56,774 nucleotides of DNA, from positions 1 to 56,774 of the forward strand of contig JAZLAH010000054.1 in the NCBI GenBank assembly GCA_045613065.1, read 5' to 3'. A model generated the notes under the pieces. It was given only the letters and a program-made list of their open reading frames with translations. It was not told where the DNA came from and searched no databases. Shown piece after piece: positions 42,718-50,314 of the stretch (position 1 is the stretch's first letter; each line of letters starts with the position of its first letter). Source of the stretch: Fimenecus sp045613065 (GTDB lineage Bacteria; Bacillota; Clostridia; Oscillospirales; Acutalibacteraceae). Both the position numbers and the translations under genes were made by a program.

Positions 42718-44013
42718 ATGTTATTAAAAAACATCTCAATCATCAATGAAAACCTTGAAATACAAAACAATATGTTTGTTGGTATCAAAGGTGACAAAAT
42801 TGCATATATAGGTACAGAAAAACCACAGGAAAACTATGGTGAAGAATATGACGGAAAAGGCAAAATCCTTTCATCAGGATTTGTTAATCTTCATACCCAT
42901 TCACCAATGACTCTGCTTCGTGGATATGCTGAAAATCTGCCTTTGGATCGTTGGCTCAATGAAAAGGTTTTTCCATTCGAAGACCGACTTAATTGTGACA
43001 GAGCCTATTACGGAACAATGCTTTCAATAGCAGAAATGTTAGCTTGCGGCACAACATCATTTACTGATATGTATTTCTTCGGTGATGGTGTTATGAAAGC
43101 TGTAATTGACAGTAAGGCAAAGACTAATTTCGGTCGTTCAATTGTGTCTTTTGTTGATGAGGACATTACTGCAAATGACAGATTTCAGGAGGGGATTTAC
43201 CTTGCTGAAAAGTATCATAATACAGAAAACGGCAGAATAAAGATTGATATGAGTCTTCATGCTGAATACACAAACCGACTTTCAATTATTGAACAGTTTG
43301 GTGAGTTTACAAACGGTAAGGACTATATAAATCATATTCATTTATCAGAATCAAAAGCAGAACACGAAAACTGTAAAGCAAAATATGGCAAAACTCCTGC
43401 AAGACTTTTTTATGATGCAAAGGTTTTCAACAGCCCTACAATTCTTGCTCATTGTGTGTGGGTAGAGGATGAGGATATGGATATCTTCAAGGAAATGGGT
43501 GTAACTGTTGCTCATTGTCCTGCAAGTAACCTTAAACTTGGTAGCGGTGTTTGTAACACATACAGAATGCTTCAGAAAGGTGTCAATATCGGTATCGGTA
43601 CTGACTCAGCTGCAAGTAATAACGGACTTGATATTATGCGTGAAATGTATTTAGCAGCACTTTTACCAAAAGGCGTTAATAATCAGGCAGATATCGTAAC
43701 ACCACAGGATGTTTATAAAATGGTAACTGTCAATGGCTATAAGGCACAGGGAAGAAATGATTGTGGTATAATAAAAGTAGGCAATAAAGCCGATTTAATT
43801 GTAATTGATATGACAACACCAAATATGTATCCTGACTTTGATGTTCTCAATAATTTCGTTTACTCTGCAAACAAGAGTAATGTTGTGCTTACTATGGTTG
43901 ATGGTGAAGTTCTCTACAAAAATGGTGAGTTTACAACTATTGATGTGGAAAGAATGGGATACGAGGTAAGTAAATTAGTTCGTGAAGTTGTAAACGAGGT
44001 GAATGCAGGATGA
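42718..44013 (+). CDS. mtaD: 5'-methylthioadenosine / S-adenosylhomocysteine (or 5'-deoxyadenosine) deaminase
   Basis: A 431-aa amidohydrolase. The metal-binding LHTHSPMTLLRGYAE is the MtaD/SsnA signature, with HLSESKAEH, ILAHCVWVED, VAHCPASNLKLGSG and GTDSAASNNGLD as the remaining metal and purine-pocket blocks. It would deaminate MTA, SAH, adenosine or 5'-deoxyadenosine to the inosine form. A TTG at 42694 opens the frame, but the ATG at 42718 is preferred; its GGAGGGAGA site is spaced about 10 nt away and comes from the repeat element. It overlaps the PNP gene by 4 nt, so the pathway genes are coupled. Confidence 0.88.
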   Translation: MLLKNISIINENLEIQNNMFVGIKGDKIAYIGTEKPQENYGEEYDGKGKILSSGFVNLHTHSPMTLLRGYAENLPLDRWLNEKVFPFEDRLNCDRAYYGTMLSIAEMLACGTTSFTDMYFFGDGVMKAVIDSKAKTNFGRSIVSFVDEDITANDRFQEGIYLAEKYHNTENGRIKIDMSLHAEYTNRLSIIEQFGEFTNGKDYINHIHLSESKAEHENCKAKYGKTPARLFYDAKVFNSPTILAHCVWVEDEDMDIFKEMGVTVAHCPASNLKLGSGVCNTYRMLQKGVNIGIGTDSAASNNGLDIMREMYLAALLPKGVNNQADIVTPQDVYKMVTVNGYKAQGRNDCGIIKVGNKADLIVIDMTTPNMYPDFDVLNNFVYSANKSNVVLTMVDGEVLYKNGEFTTIDVERMGYEVSKLVREVVNEVNAG

Positions 44014-44813
44014 TAGAGAAGGCAGTTGAATATATTAAATCTAAAATTACAGATAATTATGAAATCGGTATTATCTTAGGTAGTGGATTAGGCACGCTTG
44101 GTGAAAAAATTGAAAATCCATATTTTGTTGACTATGCTGATATCCCTGATTTTCCAGTTTCAACAGCACCGGGACACGTTGGTAGATTTGTTTTTGGTAC
44201 ACTTAATGGTAAAAAGGTTATGTGTATGCAAGGCAGAATACACCTGTACGAGGGTTATCCTGTGGAAAATGTTGTAATGCCAATCCGTGTTATGAAGATG
44301 ATGGGTGTCAATAAGCTTATCGTCACAAATGCAGCAGGTGGCATCAACGAAAGCTTTGACGTTGGTGACATTATGGTTATTACTGACCACATTAATTTTA
44401 CAGGTAAAAATTGCCTTATCGGTAAAAATGATGACCGTTTTGGTGTGCGTTTTCCTGATATGAGCTTCGGTTATTCACCTGAACTTTCAAAAATTGCGTT
44501 CAACTGTGCTGAAAAGTTAGGAATGAAACTCCAAAAGGGTGTATATATTGGCTGTACAGGACCAAGTTATGAAACACCTGCTGAAATCCGTGCATTCAGA
44601 GTTCTTGGTGCAGATGCTGTAGGTATGTCAACTGTTCAGGAAGTAATTGCTGCAAATCATTGTGGAATAGATGTGCTTGGTTTTTCACTTATTTCCAATA
44701 AAGCAGCAGGACTTTCAGGAGAAAGACTTACTGAAGAAGAAGTACTTATAATCGGCAGACAAAAGAGTGAAGAAATGCAAAGACTTATTACTGAAATAGT
44801 AGGTGAATTTTGA
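44010..44813 (+). CDS. Purine nucleoside phosphorylase (PNP/MTIP type)
   Basis: A 267-aa phosphorylase of the trimeric PNP/MTAP family, cleaving purine nucleosides with phosphate to base and ribose 1-phosphate. Phosphate binding is GSGLG near residue 24, then STAPGHVGR, NAAGGIN, the purine Glu in SYETPAEIR and Asn in LISNKAAG. That Glu/Asn pair points to 6-oxopurines (inosine, methylthioinosine) rather than adenine nucleosides, which matches the deaminase before it. It overlaps both neighbours (4 nt and 1 nt) and is therefore in a tightly coupled operon. Confidence 0.92.
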   Translation: MIEKAVEYIKSKITDNYEIGIILGSGLGTLGEKIENPYFVDYADIPDFPVSTAPGHVGRFVFGTLNGKKVMCMQGRIHLYEGYPVENVVMPIRVMKMMGVNKLIVTNAAGGINESFDVGDIMVITDHINFTGKNCLIGKNDDRFGVRFPDMSFGYSPELSKIAFNCAEKLGMKLQKGVYIGCTGPSYETPAEIRAFRVLGADAVGMSTVQEVIAANHCGIDVLGFSLISNKAAGLSGERLTEEEVLIIGRQKSEEMQRLITEIVGEF

Positions 44814-45847
44814 TGTCATTTTTGAATGGCGCAACAGTTGGCTTTGATACTGTCAATAATAAAGCAGTATTTATTGACCAGACACTTTTACCAAATGAAT
44901 ATAAAGAAGTTTTCACAGATGATTATCAGGAGATTTTTGATGCAATAAAACTTTTGAAAGTCCGTGGTGCACCTGCTATAGGGGTTTTTACTGCTGTTTC
45001 ATTGGCTGTGCTTATGAATAAAAGCAAAGCTGATACATACGAAAATCTTCTTGCAGAATTAAAAAAGCATTCGGAAAATCTGATTTTGTGCAGACCAACT
45101 GCAGTAAACCTTAAATGGGCAACAGAGGAAATGCTGAAAACTGCCGAAACTTGTAACGCAGAGAATTTCAAAGAAACTCTTACAAATAAAGCTCTTAAGA
45201 TGATTGAGGATGATATTGCAATTTGTCGGAAAATCGGTGAATACGGTGCAGAAGTCCTTAAAAACTGCAATTCAATCCTCACTCATTGTAATGCAGGTCG
45301 TCTTGCTACTGTAAAATATGGCACAGCACTTTCACCTGTATATGTTGCAAAAGAAAATGGTCATGATATAAAGGTTTTTGCAGACGAAACACGTCCACTT
45401 CTGCAGGGTGCAAGGCTTACTGCCTTTGAGCTTTGTGATGCAGGAATCGATACAACTGTTATCTGTGACAATATGGCGTCATTTGTTATGAAAAATAAAC
45501 TTGTGGATGCCGTTTTGGTAGGTTGTGACCGAGTTGCCTTAAATGGTGATACAGCAAATAAAATAGGAACAAGTGGTATCGCAATTCTTGCAAAACATTA
45601 TAATATTCCATTTTATGTGTGTATGCCATTTTCAACATTCGATAAGAATATAAAAACAGGTGATGATATCGAAATCGAAATGCGTGATGGTGACGAGATA
45701 GGGAAAATGTGGTATGAAAAAACAATGATTCCACAAAATGCAAAAACCTTGAATCCTGCATTTGATGTTACCGACCATTCATTAATAACAGCATTTATTA
45801 CCGAAAAAGGTGTAATCACACCTGAACAAATAAAAAATATCTTTTAA
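44813..45847 (+). CDS. mtnA: S-methyl-5-thioribose-1-phosphate isomerase (or 5-deoxyribose-1-P isomerase)
   Basis: A 344-aa isomerase turning methylthioribose 1-phosphate into methylthioribulose 1-phosphate. RGAPAIG (residues 48-54), the catalytic Cys in LTHCNAGRLATVKYG and Asp in GCDRVALNGDTANKIGT are the MtnA signatures, distinguishing it from eIF2B subunits. In other bacteria the same enzyme accepts 5-deoxyribose 1-phosphate. The frame could start one codon earlier at TTG; the ATG at 44813 overlaps the PNP stop by 1 nt. None of the later classical methionine-salvage enzymes (MtnB, MtnC/W/X, MtnD) are here. Confidence 0.93.
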   Translation: MSFLNGATVGFDTVNNKAVFIDQTLLPNEYKEVFTDDYQEIFDAIKLLKVRGAPAIGVFTAVSLAVLMNKSKADTYENLLAELKKHSENLILCRPTAVNLKWATEEMLKTAETCNAENFKETLTNKALKMIEDDIAICRKIGEYGAEVLKNCNSILTHCNAGRLATVKYGTALSPVYVAKENGHDIKVFADETRPLLQGARLTAFELCDAGIDTTVICDNMASFVMKNKLVDAVLVGCDRVALNGDTANKIGTSGIAILAKHYNIPFYVCMPFSTFDKNIKTGDDIEIEMRDGDEIGKMWYEKTMIPQNAKTLNPAFDVTDHSLITAFITEKGVITPEQIKNIF

Positions 45848-45852
45848 ATGTA

Positions 45853-45888
45853 AAATCCCCATATTTCTATTGAAATAACAGGGGATTT
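45853..45888 (+). terminator. Possible terminator after mtnA
   Basis: An 8-bp stem AAATCCCC/GGGGATTT around a 20-nt loop, followed by ATTGTATAAT rather than a T run. It is weak and overlaps the fucO promoter. Confidence 0.4.
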
Positions 45889-45898
45889 ATTGTATAAT
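45870..45898 (+). promoter_or_regulatory. Promoter of fucO
   Basis: TTGAAA (45870-45875) and TATAAT (45893-45898) with a 17-nt spacer. Between the promoter and the GGAGG ribosome site lies a small perfect hairpin GTCAGA-ctttt-TCTGAC (45916-45932). fucO can thus be expressed separately from the MTA genes. Confidence 0.8.
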
Positions 45899-45949
45899 AT
45901 TATTGTTAAAATTTTGTCAGACTTTTTCTGACTATGGAGGTAAATTATT

Positions 45950-47098
45950 ATGGCAAATCGTTTTGTACTTAACGAAACATCTTATCACGGCAAAGGTGCT
46001 ATTGTTGCTATTGCTGATGAAATCAAGGCAAGAGGCTTTAAAAAGGCTTTCGTATGTTCTGACCCTGATCTTATCAAATTCGGAGTTACTAAAAAGGTAA
46101 CAGATATTCTTGATGGTGCAGAAATTCCATATGAAATCTATTCAAATATCAAGCCAAACCCAACTATTGAAAATGTTCAGTCAGGTGTTGAGGCTTTTAA
46201 GAATGCAGGTACAGATTGCATCGTAGCAATCGGTGGCGGTTCTTCAATGGATACAGCAAAGGCTATTGGTATCATCATTACAAACCCAGAATTTGCTGAT
46301 GTTCGTTCACTTGAAGGTGTTGCACCTACAAAGAATCCTTGTGTTCCAATTATCGCAGTTCCTACAACAGCAGGCACAGCAGCAGAAGTTACAATCAACT
46401 ATGTTATTACAGACGTTGAAAAGGATAGAAAAATGGTTTGTGTTGACGTTCACGACATTCCTGTGGTTGCAGTTGTTGACCCTGATATGATGGCTTCAAT
46501 GCCAAAGGGACTTACAGCAGCAACAGGTATGGATGCCCTTACTCACGCTATTGAAGGTTACATCACAAAGGGTGCTTGGGAACTTTCTGATATGTTCCAT
46601 ATCAAGGCTATTGAAATTATTGCAAAATCACTTCGTGGTGCAGTTGAAAACACAGATGAAGGCAGAGAGGGAATGGCTCTCGGTCAGTATGTTGCAGGTA
46701 TGGGCTTCTCTAACGTAGGTCTTGGTATTGTACACTCAATGGCTCATCCTCTTGGTGCTCTTTATGACACACCTCACGGTGTTGCAAATGCAATTATTCT
46801 TCCAACAGTTATGGAATATAATGCTCCTGCAACAGGTGAAAAGTACAGAGATATTGCAAAGGCTATGGGTGTAGATGGTGTTGACGCTATGAGCCTTGAA
46901 GATGCAAGAAAGGCTGCAATCGATGCTGTTAAACAGCTTTCAGTTGATGTTGGTATTCCAACAGACCTTAAGGAAATTGTGAAAGCAGAAGATGTTGGCT
47001 TCCTTTCACAGTCAGCATTTGATGATGCTTGTCGTCCTGGTAACCCAAGAGATACAAGTGTTGCAGAAATCAAAGAACTTTATCTTTCACTCATGTAA
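45950..47098 (+). CDS. fucO: Lactaldehyde reductase (iron-containing alcohol dehydrogenase)
   Basis: A 382-aa group III alcohol dehydrogenase, the same length as E. coli FucO and strongly similar from memory (MANR...LNET start, EFADVRSLEG, PTTAGTAAEVTINYVITD, GYITKGAWEL, YVAGMGFSNVGLGIVHSMAHPLGA). It would reduce lactaldehyde to 1,2-propanediol using NADH. The iron ligands are the Asp of ATGMDALTHAIEG and His in HSMAHPLG and TPHGVANA. The GGGSSMD loop binds NAD. It lies 28 kb from the fuc operon and 102 nt after mtnA with its own promoter, so it may also reduce the aldehydes made by an MTA or 5'-deoxyadenosine shunt. Confidence 0.92.
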   Translation: MANRFVLNETSYHGKGAIVAIADEIKARGFKKAFVCSDPDLIKFGVTKKVTDILDGAEIPYEIYSNIKPNPTIENVQSGVEAFKNAGTDCIVAIGGGSSMDTAKAIGIIITNPEFADVRSLEGVAPTKNPCVPIIAVPTTAGTAAEVTINYVITDVEKDRKMVCVDVHDIPVVAVVDPDMMASMPKGLTAATGMDALTHAIEGYITKGAWELSDMFHIKAIEIIAKSLRGAVENTDEGREGMALGQYVAGMGFSNVGLGIVHSMAHPLGALYDTPHGVANAIILPTVMEYNAPATGEKYRDIAKAMGVDGVDAMSLEDARKAAIDAVKQLSVDVGIPTDLKEIVKAEDVGFLSQSAFDDACRPGNPRDTSVAEIKELYLSLM

Positions 47099-47117
47099 TT
47101 GAATATTTATACAGTAT

Positions 47118-47145
47118 GGCGGGGTCTTGACCCCGCCGTCTTTTA
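47118..47145 (+). terminator. GC-rich terminator / palindromic repeat after fucO
   Basis: A perfect 9-bp stem GGCGGGGTC/GACCCCGCC with a 2-nt loop, followed by GTCTTTTAT. The sequence belongs to the same GTAGGGGC-like palindrome group as 42001 and 48135. Confidence 0.7.
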
Positions 47146-47153
47146 TATTCATC

Positions 47154-47182
47154 TTGACAAGAATAAATAATAATGCTACAAT
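47154..47182 (+). promoter_or_regulatory. Promoter of the sdpR-sdpI-like pair
   Basis: A perfect TTGACA (47154-47159) and TACAAT (47177-47182) with a 17-nt spacer. Confidence 0.85.
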
Positions 47183-47185
47183 ACA

Positions 47186-47210
47186 TTTAACATTTAAGTT
47201 AAATGTTAAA
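47186..47210 (+). promoter_or_regulatory. 25-bp perfect operator of the ArsR/SdpR-type repressor
   Basis: TTTAACATTTAA-G-TTAAATGTTAAA: perfect 12-bp arms around one base. It starts 4 nt after the -10 and ends at the ribosome site (GGAG at 47211), so it covers the transcription start. This is a classic autorepression layout. Confidence 0.85.
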
Positions 47211-47221
47211 GGAGTGAACCT

Positions 47222-47494
47222 ATGGGAATTCAGAATACATTAAAAGCCCTTTCTGACCCTGTTCGTCGTGAAATACTCAATATGCTTAAAAACGGACAAA
47301 TGACAGCAGGGGAAATAACAGAGAAATTCGATATAACAGGTGCTGCAATATCACGACACCTTTCTGTACTTAAAGAAGCCGACCTTGTACGTGATAAAAG
47401 AGATGGAAAATTCATAATATATGAATTGAACGCATCTGTCCTCGAAGAAATTATGCTTTGGATAAAAGACTTGAAAGGAGATAATTATGATTAA
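47222..47494 (+). CDS. ArsR-family repressor (SdpR/YvbA-like)
   Basis: A 90-aa winged-helix DNA-binding protein. It opens with LKALSDPVRREILNML and has the recognition helix GAAISRHLSVLKEADLV and the wing RDKRDGKFIIYELN. There are no cysteine metal-binding pairs as in arsenic sensors, so it is of the SdpR type. It overlaps the SdpI-like gene by 8 nt. The 25-bp palindrome between its promoter and start is its probable binding site. In Bacillus, SdpR is held at the membrane by toxin-bound SdpI, so the pair may act as a sensor of an external ligand. Confidence 0.92.
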   Translation: MGIQNTLKALSDPVRREILNMLKNGQMTAGEITEKFDITGAAISRHLSVLKEADLVRDKRDGKFIIYELNASVLEEIMLWIKDLKGDNYD

Positions 47495-48122
47495 GAAGAA
47501 TTTACCAAAACTGATAATTACATCAATAATAACTCTTATACCAATAATTATTGGTCTCATAATCTGGGATAAATTACCCGACCAGGTACCTGTTCATTGG
47601 GATATAAATGGTGCTGTTGACAGTTATGCTACAAAGCCACAAGCAGTATTTGCAATGCCATTAGTGTTAGTAGCGTTTCATTGGATTTGTGTTTTAGGAA
47701 CATCACTTGACCCTAAAAAGCAGAATATCAACGACAAAATGTTTACTCTTGTTCTGTGGATTATTCCTGTTATATCATTGCTTTGCAACTCAATGGTGTT
47801 TGCAACAGCATTAGGTCATAAAGTTAGCGTTGAAATAATTATGCCACTTTTTATGGGTGCATTGTTTGTTATAATCGGCAATTATATGCCAAAATGCAAA
47901 CAGAGTTATACAATGGGAATTAAATTGCCTTGGACTCTCAATGACGAAGATAACTGGAATAAAACACATCGTATGGCAGGTTTCCTTTGGGTAATCGGTG
48001 GCATTGTGATAATGGCAACAGCATTTTTAGGCATATTCTGGCTTTTCTTTATTGTCCTTATACCAATGGTTGTTGTTCCATTTGTTTATTCCTATACTCT
48101 TTACAAGAAGAAGCAAAAATAA
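47487..48122 (+). CDS. SdpI-family membrane immunity/signalling protein
   Basis: A 211-aa integral membrane protein with about six helices. The N-terminal DUF1648-like part shows DKLPDQVPVHWDINGAVD (the family's VPxHWxxxGxxD motif). The C-terminal part has NYMPKCKQSYTMGIKLPWTL and NWNKTHRMAGFLW, characteristic of SdpI. In Bacillus subtilis SdpI gives immunity to the SdpC cannibalism toxin and sequesters SdpR. No SdpC toxin gene is visible nearby, so this may protect against toxins made by others or serve another role. It is translationally coupled to the repressor. Confidence 0.9.
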   Translation: MIKKNLPKLIITSIITLIPIIIGLIIWDKLPDQVPVHWDINGAVDSYATKPQAVFAMPLVLVAFHWICVLGTSLDPKKQNINDKMFTLVLWIIPVISLLCNSMVFATALGHKVSVEIIMPLFMGALFVIIGNYMPKCKQSYTMGIKLPWTLNDEDNWNKTHRMAGFLWVIGGIVIMATAFLGIFWLFFIVLIPMVVVPFVYSYTLYKKKQK

Positions 48123-48134
48123 TATTTTTAGCAA

Positions 48135-48170
48135 GTGCGGTAGAAGCTGTCTTCTGCCGTACTATTTTTA
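48135..48170 (+). terminator. Terminator of the SdpR/SdpI pair
   Basis: A 12-bp stem (48135-48146 with 48151-48162, two G-U pairs) with a 4-nt loop, followed by TATTTTTA. The GC-rich arms again resemble the GTAGGGG palindrome group. Confidence 0.88.
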
Positions 48171-48198
48171 TTGACAACTTTAAAATCAATGGTATAAT
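48171..48198 (+). promoter_or_regulatory. Promoter of glnA
   Basis: A perfect TTGACA (48171-48176) directly after the previous terminator and a perfect TATAAT (48193-48198), with a 16-nt spacer. The leader is about 50 nt. No GlnR-like palindrome (TGTNA-N7-TNACA) was recognised. Confidence 0.85.
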
Positions 48199-48257
48199 AT
48201 TACTATTAAACTGGGTGCATATATATTAGTATCTATACCTGAAAGGTGGTAACTCCA

Positions 48258-49580
48258 ATGAGCTACACAGTTGAAGACATTCTCAAAATAGCAAAAGAAA
48301 AAAATATTAAGTTCTTGCGTTTACAGTTTATTGACATTTTTGGTCAGATGAAAAATATCGCAATTACTGAAAATATGTTTGAAAAAGTACTTACTGATGG
48401 TCAAATGTTTGACGGTTCATCAATTGAAGGTTTCGTTCGTATTGATGAGTCTGATATGTATTTGAAACCTGACCTTGATACATTTACAATTCTTCCTTGG
48501 AAAGAGGGTACAGCACGAGTAATCTGTGATGTTTATGGTGCTGATAAAGTTACTCCTTTCACAGGTGACCCACGTCAGGTGCTTCGTTCAGTAATTAAGG
48601 AAGCAGCAGATATGGGATATACAGTAAACGTTGGCCCTGAATGTGAGTTCTTCCTTTTCAAACTTGATGAACAGGGCAGAGCAACAACAAAGACAAATGA
48701 CGCAGTTGGATATTTTGATATTGGTCCTGCTGACGACGGTGAACAGTGCAGAAATGATATCTGTATTGCACTTCAGCATATGGGATACGAAATCGAAGCA
48801 TCTCATCATGAATGTGCAGAAGGTCAGCACGAAATTGACTTTAAGTTTGCAGAAGCACTTGAAGCAGCTGACAAAGTTGTTACATTCAAGCACGTTGTTA
48901 AGACTTATGCTCGTCGTAATGGTCTTCATGCAACATTTATGCCAAAACCTATTTATGGTGCAGCAGGTAACGGTATGCACACAAATCTTTCTCTTGTGAA
49001 AGATGGTGAAAATGCGTTCTATGACCCTGATGATCAGTATGGTTTGAGTGAAACTGCATATCAGTTCATTGCAGGTGTTCTTCACCATGTAAGAGCAATT
49101 ACAGCAGTTGCAAATCCACTTGTAAACTCATATAAGAGACTTGTTCCTGGATTTGAAGCACCTGTTTATATTTCCTGGTCAGCATCAAACCGTTCAGCTC
49201 TTATCCGTGTTCCTGCAGCAAGAGGAATGGCAACTCGTGTTGAACTTCGTTCAGCAGACCCATCATGTAACCCATACCTTGAAATGGCACTTTGTATTGC
49301 TGCAGGTCTTGATGGTATCAAAAAAGGTATGAAAGCACCTGAGGGAATTACAACAAATATTTATGATATGACAAGAGCAGAACGTAAAGCACAGGGAATA
49401 AAAAATCTTCCTGGTACTTTACAGGAAGCCGTTCGTGAACTTGAAGCAAGTGAATGGGCAAAAGATGTTCTTGGTGACCACATTTTCAATAAATATCTTG
49501 AAGGTAAAAAGAAAGAATGGGTTGATTATACCACAAAAGTTACACAGTGGGAAATCGACGAATATCTTACAAAGTATTAA
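48258..49580 (+). CDS. glnA: Glutamine synthetase type I
   Basis: A 440-aa enzyme that makes glutamine from glutamate, ammonia and ATP, assembled as a dodecamer in the cytosol. MFDGSSIEGF, the metal-binding VGPECEFFLF, the NGLHATFMPKPIYGAAGNGMH-like region and the RSADPSCNPYLEMA block identify GSI. The length and the lack of the 25-residue GSI-beta insertion fit the alpha group of Firmicutes, which is feedback-inhibited and not adenylylated. The frame could start at 48246, but the ATG at 48258 is preferred (AAAGGTGG ribosome site). It is monocistronic with its own terminator. Confidence 0.96.
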   Translation: MSYTVEDILKIAKEKNIKFLRLQFIDIFGQMKNIAITENMFEKVLTDGQMFDGSSIEGFVRIDESDMYLKPDLDTFTILPWKEGTARVICDVYGADKVTPFTGDPRQVLRSVIKEAADMGYTVNVGPECEFFLFKLDEQGRATTKTNDAVGYFDIGPADDGEQCRNDICIALQHMGYEIEASHHECAEGQHEIDFKFAEALEAADKVVTFKHVVKTYARRNGLHATFMPKPIYGAAGNGMHTNLSLVKDGENAFYDPDDQYGLSETAYQFIAGVLHHVRAITAVANPLVNSYKRLVPGFEAPVYISWSASNRSALIRVPAARGMATRVELRSADPSCNPYLEMALCIAAGLDGIKKGMKAPEGITTNIYDMTRAERKAQGIKNLPGTLQEAVRELEASEWAKDVLGDHIFNKYLEGKKKEWVDYTTKVTQWEIDEYLTKY

Positions 49581-49588
49581 TAATCATG

Positions 49589-49620
49589 ATAGGGCAGGGT
49601 ATTTACTCTGTCCTATTTTA
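49589..49620 (+). terminator. Terminator of glnA
   Basis: A 9-bp stem ATAGGGCAG/CTGTCCTAT (one G-U) with a short loop, followed by TTTATTTATT. Confidence 0.75.
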
Positions 49621-49624
49621 TTTA

Positions 49625-49653
49625 TTGACTTATATGTCATATTGTGTTATCAT
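49625..49653 (+). promoter_or_regulatory. Promoter of the GtrA-like gene
   Basis: TTGACT (49625-49630) and TATCAT (49648-49653) with a 17-nt spacer. The gene's AAAGGAG ribosome site is about 25 nt downstream. Confidence 0.65.
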
Positions 49654-49690
49654 TTATTCATATCTTGGTACATAAAAGGAGAATGTAATT

Positions 49691-50236
49691 ATGGCAAAAT
49701 TAAAAGATATTGACAAGGCTGCTGCTGCAAAAGGTAAAGGTGTTGAAACTTTTTGGCAGTTTATCAAATTTATTGTTGTTAGTTTAGGTGCATTTGTTAT
49801 TCAGCTTTTCTTACCATATCTTGTTAAATTACCTATGACAGACGAATTTCTTGCAAGACCTTATGACCTTTTTAATTTAGGTATCTGGTCATCTGAAAAA
49901 GCTGCATCAGCAGGTATGGAAACAACAGGACTTGGACTCTTTATTGCTCTTACAGCATGTAACATTCTTGCACAAATCTTTTCTTTCTTTGTAAACAGAG
50001 AAAAGACATTTAACTCTTGTGCAAACATTAAGGTTGTTTTCCCAATCTATCTCGTTGTTACTATTGCTCTTATCGCTTTCTCAGCTTGGTTACAGCCATT
50101 CTTAGTAAACTTCCTTACATTAAAGGGATTAGCTGGTTCAGCAATTGCAATTTCAGGTGCAATTTGTGCTTGTATCCAATTCTTCCTTTACTTCCCAATT
50201 CAGATGATTCTTTTCCGCAAGAAGAAGGAAGACTAA
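49691..50236 (+). CDS. GtrA-like polytopic membrane protein
   Basis: A 181-aa protein with four predicted membrane helices and positively charged ends. ILAQIFSFFVNREKTF matches the GtrA motif (S-F-x-x-N-x-x-W/F-T-F), so it may flip undecaprenyl-linked sugars or assist surface-glycan glycosylation. It lacks any soluble domain. It stands between glnA and another membrane protein, each with its own promoter or terminator. The family name is fairly safe, the exact role unknown. Confidence 0.7.
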   Translation: MAKLKDIDKAAAAKGKGVETFWQFIKFIVVSLGAFVIQLFLPYLVKLPMTDEFLARPYDLFNLGIWSSEKAASAGMETTGLGLFIALTACNILAQIFSFFVNREKTFNSCANIKVVFPIYLVVTIALIAFSAWLQPFLVNFLTLKGLAGSAIAISGAICACIQFFLYFPIQMILFRKKKED

Positions 50237-50268
50237 GCTGAATGATTATTTCAGTACATTGAAAATCT

Positions 50269-50302
50269 GCCCTGTGTCTATTGTTGATACAGGGCTATTT
50301 TT
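50269..50302 (+). terminator. Terminator of the GtrA-like gene
   Basis: A 10-bp stem GCCCTGTGTC/GATACAGGGC (one G-U) with a 7-nt loop, followed by TATTTTTG. Confidence 0.88.
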
Positions 50303-50314
50303 GTAGGTGAAGAT

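Noticed and set aside
45904..45935. Rex-like half site TTGTTAA upstream of fucO
   Set aside because: The Rex operator needs TTGTTAA-N4-TTAACAA. The second half is absent here, so redox control by Rex is not supported.
48199..48257. T-box or glutamine riboswitch ahead of glnA
   Set aside because: The leader is only about 55 nt. It has a GGTGGTAACTCC string that recalls a T-box but lacks the specifier stem and terminator.
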